NCBI GenBank assembly: GCA_900547475.1
Contig: URGW01000013.1
Span: 14,845-78,844 of the forward strand
Length of the DNA stretch: 64,000 bases
Source of the DNA: an uncultured Clostridium sp.
Lineage (GTDB): Bacteria; Bacillota; Clostridia; Clostridiales; Clostridiaceae
Reading direction: 5' to 3'
The number at the start of each line of letters is the position of its first letter. The first letter of the stretch is position 1. The position numbers were made by a program, and so were the translations under genes. Shown piece by piece: positions 52,813 to 63,600 of this stretch. The notes beneath the pieces were generated by a model that worked only from the letters and a program-made list of their open reading frames with translations, was not told the origin of the DNA and did not search any database.

Positions 52813-54972
52813 CTACATTCCACTTTCTCTAAATTTATGATCCATCTTACTTGATAATTTAGAAAATGGCTTCTTTACTATTGATAACACTAAAAATACA
52901 CCTATAAATGCTATCAATGACAATATATATGATTTAACATGTGATTCTAATGCTCCTGATATACCTTCTCTAAAACCATTTATGGCATAAGTAAATGGCC
53001 ATAAAGGTTGTAAAACTCCAAATATCTCTGGATTTGTCTGTATAGGATATATTCCCCCTGAGCCTGCTATTTGAAATACCATCATTATTACTGCTATAGC
53101 TTTACCTACATTACTAAACATAGAAACTAGAGTAAATATAATAACTGTAAATGTAATTGAAGTTACTATTGTAAATAAAAATAATATCATAAGATTATCT
53201 GGTTTTACACCAAGTATATAAACATCTCCTAAAACTATAATAAATGATTGTATTAGCGAAATAACTAAGAATAATAATAGTTTTCCAAAATGCTCATGAA
53301 AAGTATTTAATTTAAGCTCTTTTTTCAACTCTTCTTCACAGCTTACAGACAATAAACAACAAGCTAATAATATTCCAATCCAAATAGCTAATACTGAATA
53401 AAATGGTGTAAGACCAACACCAAATATTCCACTTTCATAAACTTCCTCTTCCTTTAAATCTATTGGTGAAGAAATAAACGATGCTATGTCATCTGGATTA
53501 TTAACCACAAATGAAATCATTTCATCTATAGTCTCATTAGTAAAATCTTGAGTTTTTTCATTTAAACTTTTTAATTTATCATTTAAGGAAATAACCTTAC
53601 TATTTAGTTCATTTATTTCCTTAACAGATAGACTATTAGTACTAATCATAAAATTTGATAATGCTTTAAGCTCTGGAACTATTACCTTTGTACTTTCTAA
53701 AATATTATCAACACTATCTAGCTTAATACTTAAAGATTTTTGAAGATTATTAAATACTGTAACCACAGATGAATAATAGAAATTAGAAGCTTTAGTTAAG
53801 TCATTTGATATATTATTTGCCGCTTCTGATAAACTATCTAAAATAATATTAATATTTTCACTTGTTTCACCACTTTGTATTGCTGTAGTTAAGTTTTCTA
53901 TAAGTTGTTGGCTACTTGTTAATGTATCTTTTATACTTGTTAATAAATTAATTTGTGATAAAACTATATCACTATTAGTAAAATCATAAATATTTTGTAA
54001 TAACTTAATATCTTTCTCTAAAAAGTCTATAGCTTCATTATTTAAGTTACTAATTTTATTTAAATATTGTAATATAGCTTCATTATCATTATTTTTTATA
54101 GCTTCTTTAATTTTAATTATTAAGCTTTGAATATCATTGTTAATATCTTGTACCTTTATAATATCATCCTCAATATTGTTTGATAGTGAATTCACCATTT
54201 CACTAGTATATTCTGTTACATTATTGCTGACCTGAATAATATTTTGAAGATTATTTATTGAGTCTGTTATTTTAGGCAAATCATTCTGCATTTTCTTTAA
54301 ATAATCTTGAAACTCTTTTGATTGCCCTGTTGTATTATTCATATACTCAGAAACCTTATCTAAATCCTCTGTTGCTGAAACCATAGTTTCTTTCAAACTT
54401 AATAGTTGTGGTTTGTTTATTTCTAATTTATCAGCTAATTGATTTATTGTTTTTATGGCTGTTTCATTTACTGTGTCAACAAAATTTGTTTTTATTTCCC
54501 TTACAACGCTCTCTGTTGCTGTATCCGTTATTTTAGTAGCTATGGCATTTGCTTTTTGATTTGCCTTATATATTATTTCTGGCTTTCTTGGTGATGTTGT
54601 AGTTAAGCTTACTAATCCTTCTGTAAAATTATTAGGTATCTCTATTAATGCATAATACTCTCCCCTATTTAATCCATCATTAGCTTGCCATTCATCTTTA
54701 AATACCCATCCAATTGAATCATTTTCTTTTAAATTATTAACTACCTCATCTCCTACATTAATGTATTGCCCATTAAAATCTTTTCCTTCATCATTATTTA
54801 CAACAACTATAGGAAGATTTCCAGTATTAGAATATGGATCCCAACATGCTTTAATATTAATCCATGCATATAAAGATGGTAGTATACAAAGTCCTGCTAC
54901 AATAATAATAGCTACAGGGCTTTTTATTAATTTTTTTATATCATTTTGAAAAACCTTAAATGTCTTCTTCAT
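52813..54972 (-). CDS. YhgE/Pip family membrane protein 2
   Basis: A membrane protein of about 719 residues. One helix near the N-terminus follows KVFQNDIKKLIKSPVAIIIV, then VNIKACWDPYSNTGNLPIVVV-type sequence opens the Pip domain. A coiled-coil-rich extracellular region of about 450 residues follows, and five helices lie in the last 200 residues, with the ABC-2-like fold (GIYPIQTNPEIFGVLQPLWP). Family members include phage infection protein (Pip) of lactococci and the EsaA/YueB secretion-related receptors. ATG at 54972 is behind GTGAGG. It sits nine bases behind the first YhgE gene, forming a tandem pair from gene duplication. No type VII secretion genes are visible here. Confidence 0.85.
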   Translation of the reverse strand: MKKTFKVFQNDIKKLIKSPVAIIIVAGLCILPSLYAWINIKACWDPYSNTGNLPIVVVNNDEGKDFNGQYINVGDEVVNNLKENDSIGWVFKDEWQANDGLNRGEYYALIEIPNNFTEGLVSLTTTSPRKPEIIYKANQKANAIATKITDTATESVVREIKTNFVDTVNETAIKTINQLADKLEINKPQLLSLKETMVSATEDLDKVSEYMNNTTGQSKEFQDYLKKMQNDLPKITDSINNLQNIIQVSNNVTEYTSEMVNSLSNNIEDDIIKVQDINNDIQSLIIKIKEAIKNNDNEAILQYLNKISNLNNEAIDFLEKDIKLLQNIYDFTNSDIVLSQINLLTSIKDTLTSSQQLIENLTTAIQSGETSENINIILDSLSEAANNISNDLTKASNFYYSSVVTVFNNLQKSLSIKLDSVDNILESTKVIVPELKALSNFMISTNSLSVKEINELNSKVISLNDKLKSLNEKTQDFTNETIDEMISFVVNNPDDIASFISSPIDLKEEEVYESGIFGVGLTPFYSVLAIWIGILLACCLLSVSCEEELKKELKLNTFHEHFGKLLLFLVISLIQSFIIVLGDVYILGVKPDNLMILFLFTIVTSITFTVIIFTLVSMFSNVGKAIAVIMMVFQIAGSGGIYPIQTNPEIFGVLQPLWPFTYAINGFREGISGALESHVKSYILSLIAFIGVFLVLSIVKKPFSKLSSKMDHKFRESGM

Positions 54973-54981
54973 ATACCTCAC

Positions 54982-57150
54982 CTACTCTTCCGCTTCTGCT
55001 ATTCCAGATTCCTTAAACTTGCTTTCAAACTTACTAACAATTGGGTGTAATGGCGCTTTTAAATAATATCCAAATAATATGAATAATATAGATATTGCAC
55101 CTAATACCACAAAATCAATAATTACACTTGATGCTAAAGGACCCGCAATTGCTTCTCTAAAACCACCTAAGCTGTAAGTAAATGGGAAGAATGGTTGAAG
55201 TATTCTAAAAATCAATGGATCAACTTGAATAGGATAACTTCCTCCACTTCCAGCTAACTGAACTATCATAAATATTATTGATAATGCCTTTCCTACATTT
55301 CCAAAAATAGCTACTAATGTATATATAATAATTGAAAATGTAAAGGAAGTTGCTAAAGCAAATAATATCATTAGCGTTGTATTTACTGTATAAATATTCA
55401 ATATTAATTTATTTCCTACTGATACTACTAACCCTTGAATAAGTGCTAAAACTACAAAAGTAATCATTTTTCCAAAATACTTTTGCCTTAAAGTAAGCTT
55501 TTCGCTACCTTCAAAATCTGTAACCTCAGTTTTCAATATAGCTGTTAACATTAATCCACCTACCCATAATGACAATACTGTATAAACAGGTGCCATTGCT
55601 GATCCATAGTTTGGAATTTCATATATAGCTTCATCTACTATATCAAAAGGTTCTGATATAAATTCTCCCATAAAGCTTGGATTACTTTGCAGTATTGAAA
55701 CTATATTGATTAAGTCATTATTATCAACAAGCTTAAGCTTTTCGCTTAATAAATCTATAGGCTCTTTAAATTCATTTAAGCTTTCAGATAGTTTTTTAGT
55801 CATTTCTGCTGTTAATTCACTACCTTCACTTGCTATATTAATAAATTCATCAATTTCACTTGCTAACCCTTTTGATTGATTTATTAAATAATTAGCATCA
55901 TCAATTGTAGCTATTAAATTATTAAACATATTATTTAATTCTTCTTTAATATTTGAGTTATACTTTTGTATTACTGAAATTATATTATTGTTTATATCTG
56001 CAAAGCTCTCACTTAAACTACTCAATGTCATTGATAAATCATTGCTAGTTGAACTAATATCATTTTGAAGTGTTTGTATTTTATCTTGTACACTTTCTAA
56101 TTTGCTTTGTAAGTTTTGTAATGAAGCTATTAAATTTGAAACCTCCGCATTTTGAATAATGCTATTTACCTTCTCTAAGAAACTTATTGTAGAGGTTACT
56201 GATTCATTCATAGTTTTTATAGTTTTGTTTATATCATTTAATGTTGACTTAATATCACTTACTAAATTATTATCTGAACTATTTTGTAATGTCTCTAATT
56301 GCATTTGTATTCTTTCATTAGTATCTTTTATACTTTCTAAATTAAATCCAAGATTATCAATAGTATTATTTAGTATATTTCTTGAATTATCAGCTGAAAT
56401 TGCTGTCTCATTATTTATATTAACAGCTGCTTCTAAACCACTAGTTAAGTCAGGTACAATATTTTCAATCTCTAATAAAAAATCATTAATATTAATTGAA
56501 AGATTATTAGTTCCATCTAAAGCACTTAATACTAAATCCATATTTTCATCTAAAAGAATTATAGAATCTTTTAACTTTATTATTTTATCTTTATTTTCAT
56601 CAGCTTTTTCTCCAATATCATTTGCCACTGAGAATATTGTTTCATTTACTGTCTTTATAAAATTTGAAGTAACTTGGTCTATTAAGCTAGTTTTGGCTGC
56701 ACCTGCTATTTTAACTGCCACAGGGTTAGATTTTGTTTGAACTTTATATATTATTTCTGGTTTTTTAATATTCCCAGATACAATGCTAGTTAAATCTTGT
56801 GAAAAATCTTCTGGTATTTGAATCATTGCATAATAAGTTCCATCTACTAATCCTAAATCTGCTTCTTTTTCACTAACAAATTCCCACCCTATTTCATTAT
56901 TATTTTTTAACTCTTCAACTACATCATTACCTACATTTATTTCCTTATCATTTAATACTGAACCTTTATCATTATTAACAACTGCAATTGGAATAGTACT
57001 AGTATTTTTATAAGTATCCCAGCAAGCTTTAATATTTACCCAAGCATATAAGGATGGGATAATACAAATTCCTAAAACAATTATTATTGCTACTGGATTT
57101 CTAATAATACTCTTTACATCTCTTTTAAATACTAATAAAGCATTTTTCAT
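54982..57150 (-). CDS. YhgE/Pip family membrane protein 1
   Basis: The upstream member of the pair, about 722 residues. The layout is the same: N-terminal helix after VFKRDVKSIIRNPVAI, a Pip domain with WVNIKACWDTYKNTSTIPIAVV, a long helical extracellular region with many Asn/Ser/Ile heptads, and a C-terminal five-helix block with GSYPIQVDPLIFRILQPFFP. ATG at 57150 follows GGGGG with an eight-base spacer; the frame start at 57165 overlaps this site. The two proteins are clearly homologous and may form a heteromer. The function could be export of, or receptor for, a cell-surface molecule; this is open. Confidence 0.85.
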   Translation of the reverse strand: MKNALLVFKRDVKSIIRNPVAIIIVLGICIIPSLYAWVNIKACWDTYKNTSTIPIAVVNNDKGSVLNDKEINVGNDVVEELKNNNEIGWEFVSEKEADLGLVDGTYYAMIQIPEDFSQDLTSIVSGNIKKPEIIYKVQTKSNPVAVKIAGAAKTSLIDQVTSNFIKTVNETIFSVANDIGEKADENKDKIIKLKDSIILLDENMDLVLSALDGTNNLSININDFLLEIENIVPDLTSGLEAAVNINNETAISADNSRNILNNTIDNLGFNLESIKDTNERIQMQLETLQNSSDNNLVSDIKSTLNDINKTIKTMNESVTSTISFLEKVNSIIQNAEVSNLIASLQNLQSKLESVQDKIQTLQNDISSTSNDLSMTLSSLSESFADINNNIISVIQKYNSNIKEELNNMFNNLIATIDDANYLINQSKGLASEIDEFINIASEGSELTAEMTKKLSESLNEFKEPIDLLSEKLKLVDNNDLINIVSILQSNPSFMGEFISEPFDIVDEAIYEIPNYGSAMAPVYTVLSLWVGGLMLTAILKTEVTDFEGSEKLTLRQKYFGKMITFVVLALIQGLVVSVGNKLILNIYTVNTTLMILFALATSFTFSIIIYTLVAIFGNVGKALSIIFMIVQLAGSGGSYPIQVDPLIFRILQPFFPFTYSLGGFREAIAGPLASSVIIDFVVLGAISILFILFGYYLKAPLHPIVSKFESKFKESGIAEAEE

Positions 57151-57348
57151 TTCCATTTCCCCCATAATTTTTAAAAGTTACCTTATTCTAGCTTTAGACA
57201 ACTTTCATTTTATTACTTTCAATGAACTATATCAACTTTTTCCTTATTTGTTAAAAAAATTGTAATATTTATTTGCTATTTTTCTCTTTAGAAGATATAA
57301 TTCCATTAGTTGAAATTTTATATATTTATTAATAGGAGAATTGAATTT

Positions 57349-58041
57349 ATGAAATATAAAGTTATATTATTTGATGCAGATGAAACATTATTTGATTTTA
57401 AAAAATCTGAAAGAGAAGCCTTTAAAAATACTATGATAGAATTTAACATTGAGTATGATGAAAACTATCACTTTAGTGCTTATAAAGAAATAAATACAGC
57501 TATTTGGAAAGAGCTTGAAGAAGGACTTATTACTCAAGAAAAGCTAAAAACAGAAAGGTTTAGAAGATTTATTCATAAATTAGATCTTAACTTTAACGAA
57601 AATGATTTTGCAAGTACTTATATGAAGCACTTAGCTAATGGTTCATTTTTATTTGATGGAGCTATTGAACTTATAGAAGATTTAAGTTCTAAATACATAC
57701 TTTCTATTGTTACTAATGGACTTACAGCTGTTCAAGAGGGAAGGCTTAAAAAATCTATAATAGCAAATCACTTTAAAGATATAGTAATTTCAGAAAATAT
57801 AGGTATAGCAAAACCTCACCCTGATATATTTGAACATGCTATAAATAATCTTGGTGTTTTTAATAAAGATGAAATTCTTATGGTGGGAGATAGTTTAAGT
57901 TCTGATATAAAAGGTGGTATTAATTATAATATAGATACTTGCTGGTATAATCCAAATAAATTAGAAAATAAAACGGATTTAAATCCTACTTATGAAGTTT
58001 CTAATTATTCAGAATTAAGAAGCTTATTATTAGATAAATAA
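57349..58041 (+). CDS. HAD-family phosphatase, YjjG-type
   Basis: Noncanonical pyrimidine nucleotidase-like HAD hydrolase of 230 residues. Motif I is LFDADETLFDF (nucleophile Asp), motif II is SIVTNGLTAVQ, motif III contains the Lys in IAKPHPDIFEHA, and motif IV is MVGDSLSSDIKGG. Relatives remove the phosphate from damaged or unusual pyrimidine nucleotides. The start at 57349 follows AGGAGAA; a longer frame from 57310 lacks a site. It is monocistronic with a strong terminator. Confidence 0.9.
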   Translation: MKYKVILFDADETLFDFKKSEREAFKNTMIEFNIEYDENYHFSAYKEINTAIWKELEEGLITQEKLKTERFRRFIHKLDLNFNENDFASTYMKHLANGSFLFDGAIELIEDLSSKYILSIVTNGLTAVQEGRLKKSIIANHFKDIVISENIGIAKPHPDIFEHAINNLGVFNKDEILMVGDSLSSDIKGGINYNIDTCWYNPNKLENKTDLNPTYEVSNYSELRSLLLDK

Positions 58042-58086
58042 ATTTAAAGAGGGACTGTCATTTTAATACAGTCCCTCTTTAAATTT
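58040..58086. terminator. Strong terminator after the HAD gene
   Basis: A 19-base perfect stem (58040-58058 and 58068-58086) with a nine-base loop. It overlaps the end of the HAD stop codon and may serve both strands. Confidence 0.88.
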
Positions 58087-58168
58087 ATAGTAAACTTTCT
58101 ATTTCACTTCTTTCTAGCCCTATAATACTAATAATAGTATCTATATCAAGCCCTGCCCTTAAAGAATT
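58085..58168 (-). pseudogene. Short C-terminal remnant, possibly Rpn/PD-(D/E)XK transposase
   Basis: Twenty-seven open codons on the minus strand end LRAGLDIDTIISIIGLERSE and a stop. This resembles the small helical C-terminus of Rpn-family recombination nucleases. There is no start and the rest is missing, so it is a weak call. Confidence 0.3.
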
Positions 58169-58174
58169 TTAAGT

Positions 58175-58567
58175 TTAGATACTATTAACCTCTACTAGTT
58201 TTTCAACTACTTCAATATCTGCTGGAACCCATTTTTGTAATGATAACTCATCTAACGAAACCCACTTTGCATCATTATGAGCATTTAAACTTAATGTGCC
58301 ACCACATATTTCACAAATAAAGCAATGCATTGTTAAGTGAAAATTAGAGTAATCATATTCTACAGTAGTTAGATAGTTTAAATTATTAATATCTAGTTCT
58401 AACTCTTCTTTTATTTCTCGAATTAGTGCCTCTTCTTGAGTTTCTCCCGCTTCTATTTTTCCTCCTGGAAATTCCCACATATCTGAAAACTCACCATAGC
58501 TTCTTTTAGTTATAAATATTTTATCATCTTTTTTTATTATTGCTGCAACAACTTCTATTGTTTTCAT
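58175..58567 (-). CDS. NUDIX hydrolase, MutT-like
   Basis: NUDIX hydrolase of about 130 residues (8-oxo-dGTP or related nucleotide pyrophosphatase). The NUDIX box is complete: GGKIEAGETQEEALIREIKEE, flanked by FPGG before and the usual LDINNLNYLTTVEYDYSNF strand after. I start at 58567, where the protein begins KTIEVVAAIIKK as in relatives; an ATG at 58588 overlapping the upstream stop, and one at 58603, are alternatives. It follows the small membrane protein gene with overlap and is likely co-transcribed. Confidence 0.88.
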   Translation of the reverse strand: MKTIEVVAAIIKKDDKIFITKRSYGEFSDMWEFPGGKIEAGETQEEALIREIKEELELDINNLNYLTTVEYDYSNFHLTMHCFICEICGGTLSLNAHNDAKWVSLDELSLQKWVPADIEVVEKLVEVNSI

Positions 58568-58580
58568 TATTGATAAATTC

Positions 58581-58952
58581 TCATTCATCTTTAATACCTT
58601 CATTTCTATTATTATTTTTTTTGCCTGTTACAACTATAATTAAATTGATTATAAAAATAATAAAACTGGTAGCTGAAATAAAATAAAGCCACTTATTCCA
58701 ATAAGACCAGTTAACTGCATTATTATCAGCTAAAACTCCCATAAACATCAGTCCACATAACATGGAAAATCCACATATTATATCAACAATTAAATCTATA
58801 AACATAATTGTTCTAGTATTTTTAGATGCAACTTTTTTATTAAGGTAAAGTGCTTTTAAAAAATTAATAATTATAACAAGAAATAACGATATATATGTTA
58901 TAAATATCATTATAAAATAATTCATAACATCATCTAATGGGTTTATTTCCAT
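58581..58952 (-). CDS. Small three-helix membrane protein
   Basis: A membrane protein of 123 residues with three hydrophobic segments (about 11-30, 46-72 and 84-108). It ends with a charged tail (KKNNNRNEGIKDE). GGGGGAA lies nine bases before the ATG, so the start is well supported. I do not recognise a family. It overlaps the NUDIX gene, and the two probably form a unit. Confidence 0.65.
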   Translation of the reverse strand: MEINPLDDVMNYFIMIFITYISLFLVIIINFLKALYLNKKVASKNTRTIMFIDLIVDIICGFSMLCGLMFMGVLADNNAVNWSYWNKWLYFISATSFIIFIINLIIVVTGKKNNNRNEGIKDE

Positions 58953-59086
58953 AATCTAATTCCCCCTATTTATTTTGATACTATTATGAATTTATTATAA
59001 CATATTTTGTAAATATACTGCTATTCAATTTTCAAAGATTATTTCCCATACATAATTTCAAACTACTCTCTATAATTTAAAATAAT

Positions 59087-59335
59087 TTATTTATTATATT
59101 TAATTTCTTTATCAAATGTGACTTCAATTTCTTCAGGATTTTGCTCATGACCATCTAATATTATTTTGGCATTATTATTATCTATCCAAGTTATTTCTAT
59201 ATTAGAACTTGATAAACTTCCACCATCATTATAAATAGCTGTTTTATATTTTGATTGATTTAATATTCCTAATAAATTATTTTTCTTTGATATAAATGTT
59301 ACATCTTTTACAATACCATTATTATAAATTAACAT
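59087..59335 (-). CDS. Small hypothetical protein (DUF5412-like)
   Basis: An 82-residue soluble-looking protein. The stretch DGGSLSSSNIEITWIDNNNAKI followed by a polar beta-strand end resembles the C-terminal half of DUF5412-type lipoproteins, but the N-terminal helix of that family is absent here. It begins 20 bases after the DUF2809 gene on the same strand. No strong ribosome binding site is seen, so this may be a truncated gene. Confidence 0.5.
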   Translation of the reverse strand: MLIYNNGIVKDVTFISKKNNLLGILNQSKYKTAIYNDGGSLSSSNIEITWIDNNNAKIILDGHEQNPEEIEVTFDKEIKYNK

Positions 59336-59354
59336 TTTTAAAATATCAGTGATT

Positions 59355-59744
59355 TCATCTTCTAATATTAGTTTTATTTATTATAATATCTATTACTATT
59401 CCTATTAAAATACCAATTGTATAACATACCAAATCACTCCATAAAAAACCGAAGCCTAAAATTAGGCTCCCTAAAGTTGTATTTCGTATGGCATCTATCC
59501 AAGGTGCATGATATAGCTGACTTATTTCTATGCTATATGAGAAAATTATTGCCCAGGAAATAGTAAATATTGTGGATTTTTTATTAAATATAAATGCAAT
59601 AATTAAAAATACCATAAGTGACCATAGTATATCTCCTGAATATAAAGAAATTATCTCTGGCAAATTTTCTATTTTTCTTGATAATAGGCCTAATATCATT
59701 ACTATTATTGTTAATATTAAATATAATAATCTATTTCTTCTCAA
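59355..59744 (-). CDS. DUF2809 membrane protein
   Basis: A 129-residue integral membrane protein with four helices (about 6-22, 33-52, 60-75 and 97-120). The pattern SRKIENLPEIISLYSGDILWSLMV, followed by SYSIEISQLYHAPWIDAIRNT, identifies the DUF2809 family. The start is TTG at 59744 behind an excellent GGGGGAGAGG site. Function unknown; homologs are common in Firmicutes and Bacteroidetes. Confidence 0.8.
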   Translation of the reverse strand: MRRNRLLYLILTIIVMILGLLSRKIENLPEIISLYSGDILWSLMVFLIIAFIFNKKSTIFTISWAIIFSYSIEISQLYHAPWIDAIRNTTLGSLILGFGFLWSDLVCYTIGILIGIVIDIIINKTNIRR

Positions 59745-59984
59745 ATAACCTCTCCCCCTATAACCTTAAATTATTATTAATTAAATACTAAATCTCATCA
59801 TTTATATGTTCATGCCCCCATGCACAAATTTCACTAAGTACAGGCATCTAATGTTTTCATCCAATACTCTCCTTTTAGATAGTATCTTACAAAAAAGTGC
59901 ATACTACCATTATTTATTTTTTATTATACAATTATATGTACAAGAAATAAAATTAAATTATTTTTAATGTCCATGGAGGTTATT

Positions 59985-60521
59985 ATGAAAAAAGAAATTG
60001 AAGTATTTGATTATGCAAATGTAATTATGAAGGCTGTTAAAAGTGGGGTTTTATTAACAACAAAAACAGAAGATAAAGTTAATTCTATGACTATTTCATG
60101 GGGTACTTTAGGAATTGAATGGGGCAAGCCTATCTTTACAGTGTTTGTAAGAGAAAATCGTTATACTAAGTCTCAGCTTGAAAAGAATCCTGAATTTACT
60201 ATAAACATACCACTAGGCAATTTCAATAAAAAAATATTAGGTGTATGTGGTACAAAATCTGGTCATGTAAGTGATAAGATTAATGAACTTGGTTTATCCC
60301 TTGAAGAACCAAATAGTATTTCTGTTCCTGGAATTAAGGAGCTTCCACTAACTCTTGAATGTAAAGTTATCTACAAGCAAAAACAAGATGCTAATGAAAT
60401 TACAGAAGAAATTAAAAATACTTGTTATCCACAAGATGTAGACAGTTCATTCTATGGAGCAAATAAAGATTTCCACATAGCTTATTATGGTGAAATCGTT
60501 AGTGCATATATTATTGAATAG
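59985..60521 (+). CDS. Flavin reductase-like protein (FMN-binding split barrel)
   Basis: A 178-residue FMN-binding split-barrel protein. VNSMTISWGTLGIEWGKPIFTVFVRENRYT and PEFTINIP show the strand order and FMN-contact residues of the flavin reductase/DIM6 family. It likely uses NAD(P)H to reduce FMN or acts on an unknown substrate. The start at 59985 lies behind GGAGG. Single gene. Confidence 0.85.
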   Translation: MKKEIEVFDYANVIMKAVKSGVLLTTKTEDKVNSMTISWGTLGIEWGKPIFTVFVRENRYTKSQLEKNPEFTINIPLGNFNKKILGVCGTKSGHVSDKINELGLSLEEPNSISVPGIKELPLTLECKVIYKQKQDANEITEEIKNTCYPQDVDSSFYGANKDFHIAYYGEIVSAYIIE

Positions 60522-60572
60522 TCATATTAAAATTTATTTTTATAAGTAAATTATTTTAAATTTAATACAAAA

Positions 60573-60613
60573 AGAGTAGATAGATTTGTTTTTTACACAA
60601 ATCTATCTACTCT
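60573..60613. terminator. Strong bidirectional terminator
   Basis: A 17-base perfect stem (60573-60589 and 60597-60613) with a seven-base loop between the convergent flavin reductase and helicase genes. Confidence 0.85.
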
Positions 60614-60644
60614 CCCCTCAAATTTGATCTGGATTTTTTTATTA

Positions 60645-63600
60645 TTAAATTATTATTGATTTATTAGCTTTATTAATCATACTTGCTGGAATTTCTTCAT
60701 GAAGCTCCCATACAAAACTAATAGGTTTATCACCACTATGACTTCTATACTCACATGTACCTAAGTAAGTAAATGGTGATGTAAGTCCATCTCTACTTTT
60801 ATATTCTCTAACAAAAAGAGCTATCTTGTTACCAGTTTTTAAATGATTAATATATCTCTGTCCTGTTGTACTTTGTATTGATGTTTTACTTTGAGTTTGC
60901 CAATGAAATAACCTTTCATTAATTGCATAATCCTCATACAATGTTGAAGGTGAAAAATCCTTATCGCTTTTATTTAATGTTATAAAGAATATATCTGTTT
61001 TCTTATTTTCAAAATACTTAACACCTTCTCTAAAAGCTGGTTTTTTCTCTTCATTAAAGTATCCAAAGGCAGCCATAATTACATCTGTTGTATAGTCACA
61101 ATGTAAATCTAAAGGACAATCAAAACCTAAATCAACTTTCTTATCTATAAATTCAATATGTTTATAATTATAGCTTAATATATCACAAACTTCTTTCATC
61201 ATGGTTTTATTGCTAAGTAATTTATTAATCCCCTCTTTTATAGAAGATAATTCTACTTTATTAGGTGCATCATTGTAGAAAATATAATAGATCATATTTA
61301 GCATTAGTCTTTCTTCATTATTAAAATCAACTTCTGAAATATTATCATAGTTATTAATTATTTTAACAATAAATTCTATGAATCTTCTTGAATTAATAAA
61401 TAATAAGTTATATAGCTTTTTAGTTATTATATCTTCATTTTCATCATAAAAATCTTCTTTTTCTTCTGCAAGTACACACATTCTTGAAAAGCTTCTATCT
61501 TTGCTCTTACCATAAAAATCTGTTAGAGATAAATTATGATAACCTAAAAAGTTTTCTAAAGTTAATTCTAAGCCTGTGTCACCTTTAAATGTTCTAATCT
61601 TACTTACTAGATTATTCTTTGTATTTGCAGCAGATTTTATATTTCTTAAAATATATTCTTTAGCTTCTTTTTCTAATTGAATATAACATCCTTTAGGTAA
61701 AGTTAAAAATCCATTTTCAATATACTCTTTTACAGACTTATTAGTTCTACCAATTAATGATCTAAATTTTTCCTCAAAGTTATAATTTTTATGAGCTTGT
61801 CCAACATAATCAAGAACTGTTAAACATTCTTTTCCTTCACTTAGTCTTAATCCTCTTCCTAGCTGTTGTAAAAATACAGTTAAGCTTTCAGTTGGTCTTA
61901 AAAATAAAATAGTATTAACTTCTGGAATATCAACACCTTCATTATATATATCAACAACAAAAATAAACTTTATTTCTCCATTAACTAATCTTTCCTTAGC
62001 ATTATTTCTATCTTCTTTTTTACTTTCATCTGTTAATGCTAATGATGGAATTCCTGATTCATTAAATCTTAAAGCCATAAATTTTGCATGTTCTTTACTT
62101 ACACAGAATCCTAGTCCTACTACTTCATTTATGTCTGTAATATATTTATTTAAACTAGCAAGTATATTATTAACTCTTATATCATTGCCTGTATAGACTT
62201 TATCTAATTCACTTATATTATAGCCTTTTCTTTGCCATTTAAGCTTTGATAAGTCTACTGAATCAGATACTGCAAAATATTGAAATGGGCTTAATAATTT
62301 TCTATCTATTGCTTCTGGTAATCTTATTTCTCCTGATATTCTATCTTCAAAATATTTAAATATATCTTTATTATCATTTCTTTCAGGAGTTGCAGTTAAT
62401 CCTAATAATACTTTAGGCTTATAATAATTTAATAACCTTTGATATGATGGTGCAGCTGCATGGTGGAATTCATCAACTATAATAAAATCATAGTAATCTT
62501 CTGATGTTATGTCACATAAATCTTTGCTATTTAAACTTTGTATAGAAACAAATAGATGATCTAAAGTTTCAGGTGTTCTTCCTCCTACCATTAATTCACC
62601 AAAATTATTATTTTTTAATATTGCTCTAAAGGTATCTCTTGCTTGTTTTAATATTTCTTCACGATGAACTACAAATAATAACCTATTAGCCTTCCCCCTA
62701 TTTTCTTTACAAAAATCTTTATAGTCAAAGGCTGAAATCACAGTTTTTCCTACACCAGTTGCAGCAATAACTAAGTTTCTATTTTTATTGAAAATCTTTC
62801 TTTCAACTTGCAATTTTTCTAATATTTCTTTTTGATAAGCATATGGTCTTATATCAAAAGTAAAGTTTAAATCATTATCACTGTCTTTTTGTTCTTTTCT
62901 TAATGATCTTTGTAATCTTCTTTTATCTTCTTCTGTTCCATTGTAAGAAACAAATTCTGAATCATTCCAATAACTTTCAAAGGTAGCTTCAAACTTCTTT
63001 ATAATATCAAAGGAATCTTGTTCTGTTATTTTTAAATTCCACTCTAATCCTGAAGTTAATGCAGCATTTGAAAGATTTGATGAACCTATATATGCAGTAG
63101 TAAAGCCTGTTTCTCTTTTAAACATATAAGCCTTTGCATGAAGTCTTGTTCTATCTGTATCATAAGAAATTTTAATTTCTGTATTAGGTAGCTTACTTAA
63201 CTCTTCAATAGCTTTGACATCTGTAGCTCCCATATATGAAGTAGTTATTATTCTTAGTTTTTTATTATTGTTTATTGTTGATTCTCTTAAACTTTCAATA
63301 ATACATCTTATTCCACTCCACTTTACAAATGAAACTAACAAATCTATAGAATCACAGGATAGTATTTCTTTATTTAATTCTCCTAACATGTTAGGTTCTT
63401 GTCCTGATCCTGTGAATAGTGAACTTTGTGATAGTGGAGTTACTGGTCTTGTTGCTTTTTTGCTGTTTAATGCTCTTTTATTGTTTACTTTTGAATATAG
63501 AGCTGTTAGTATTTCTCCATTTTTATCTATTTCATATTTTTTAATGTCTTCTTCATTTGACACTTTGCTTAATATGTTAATTATGTCATTACAAGCTTCT

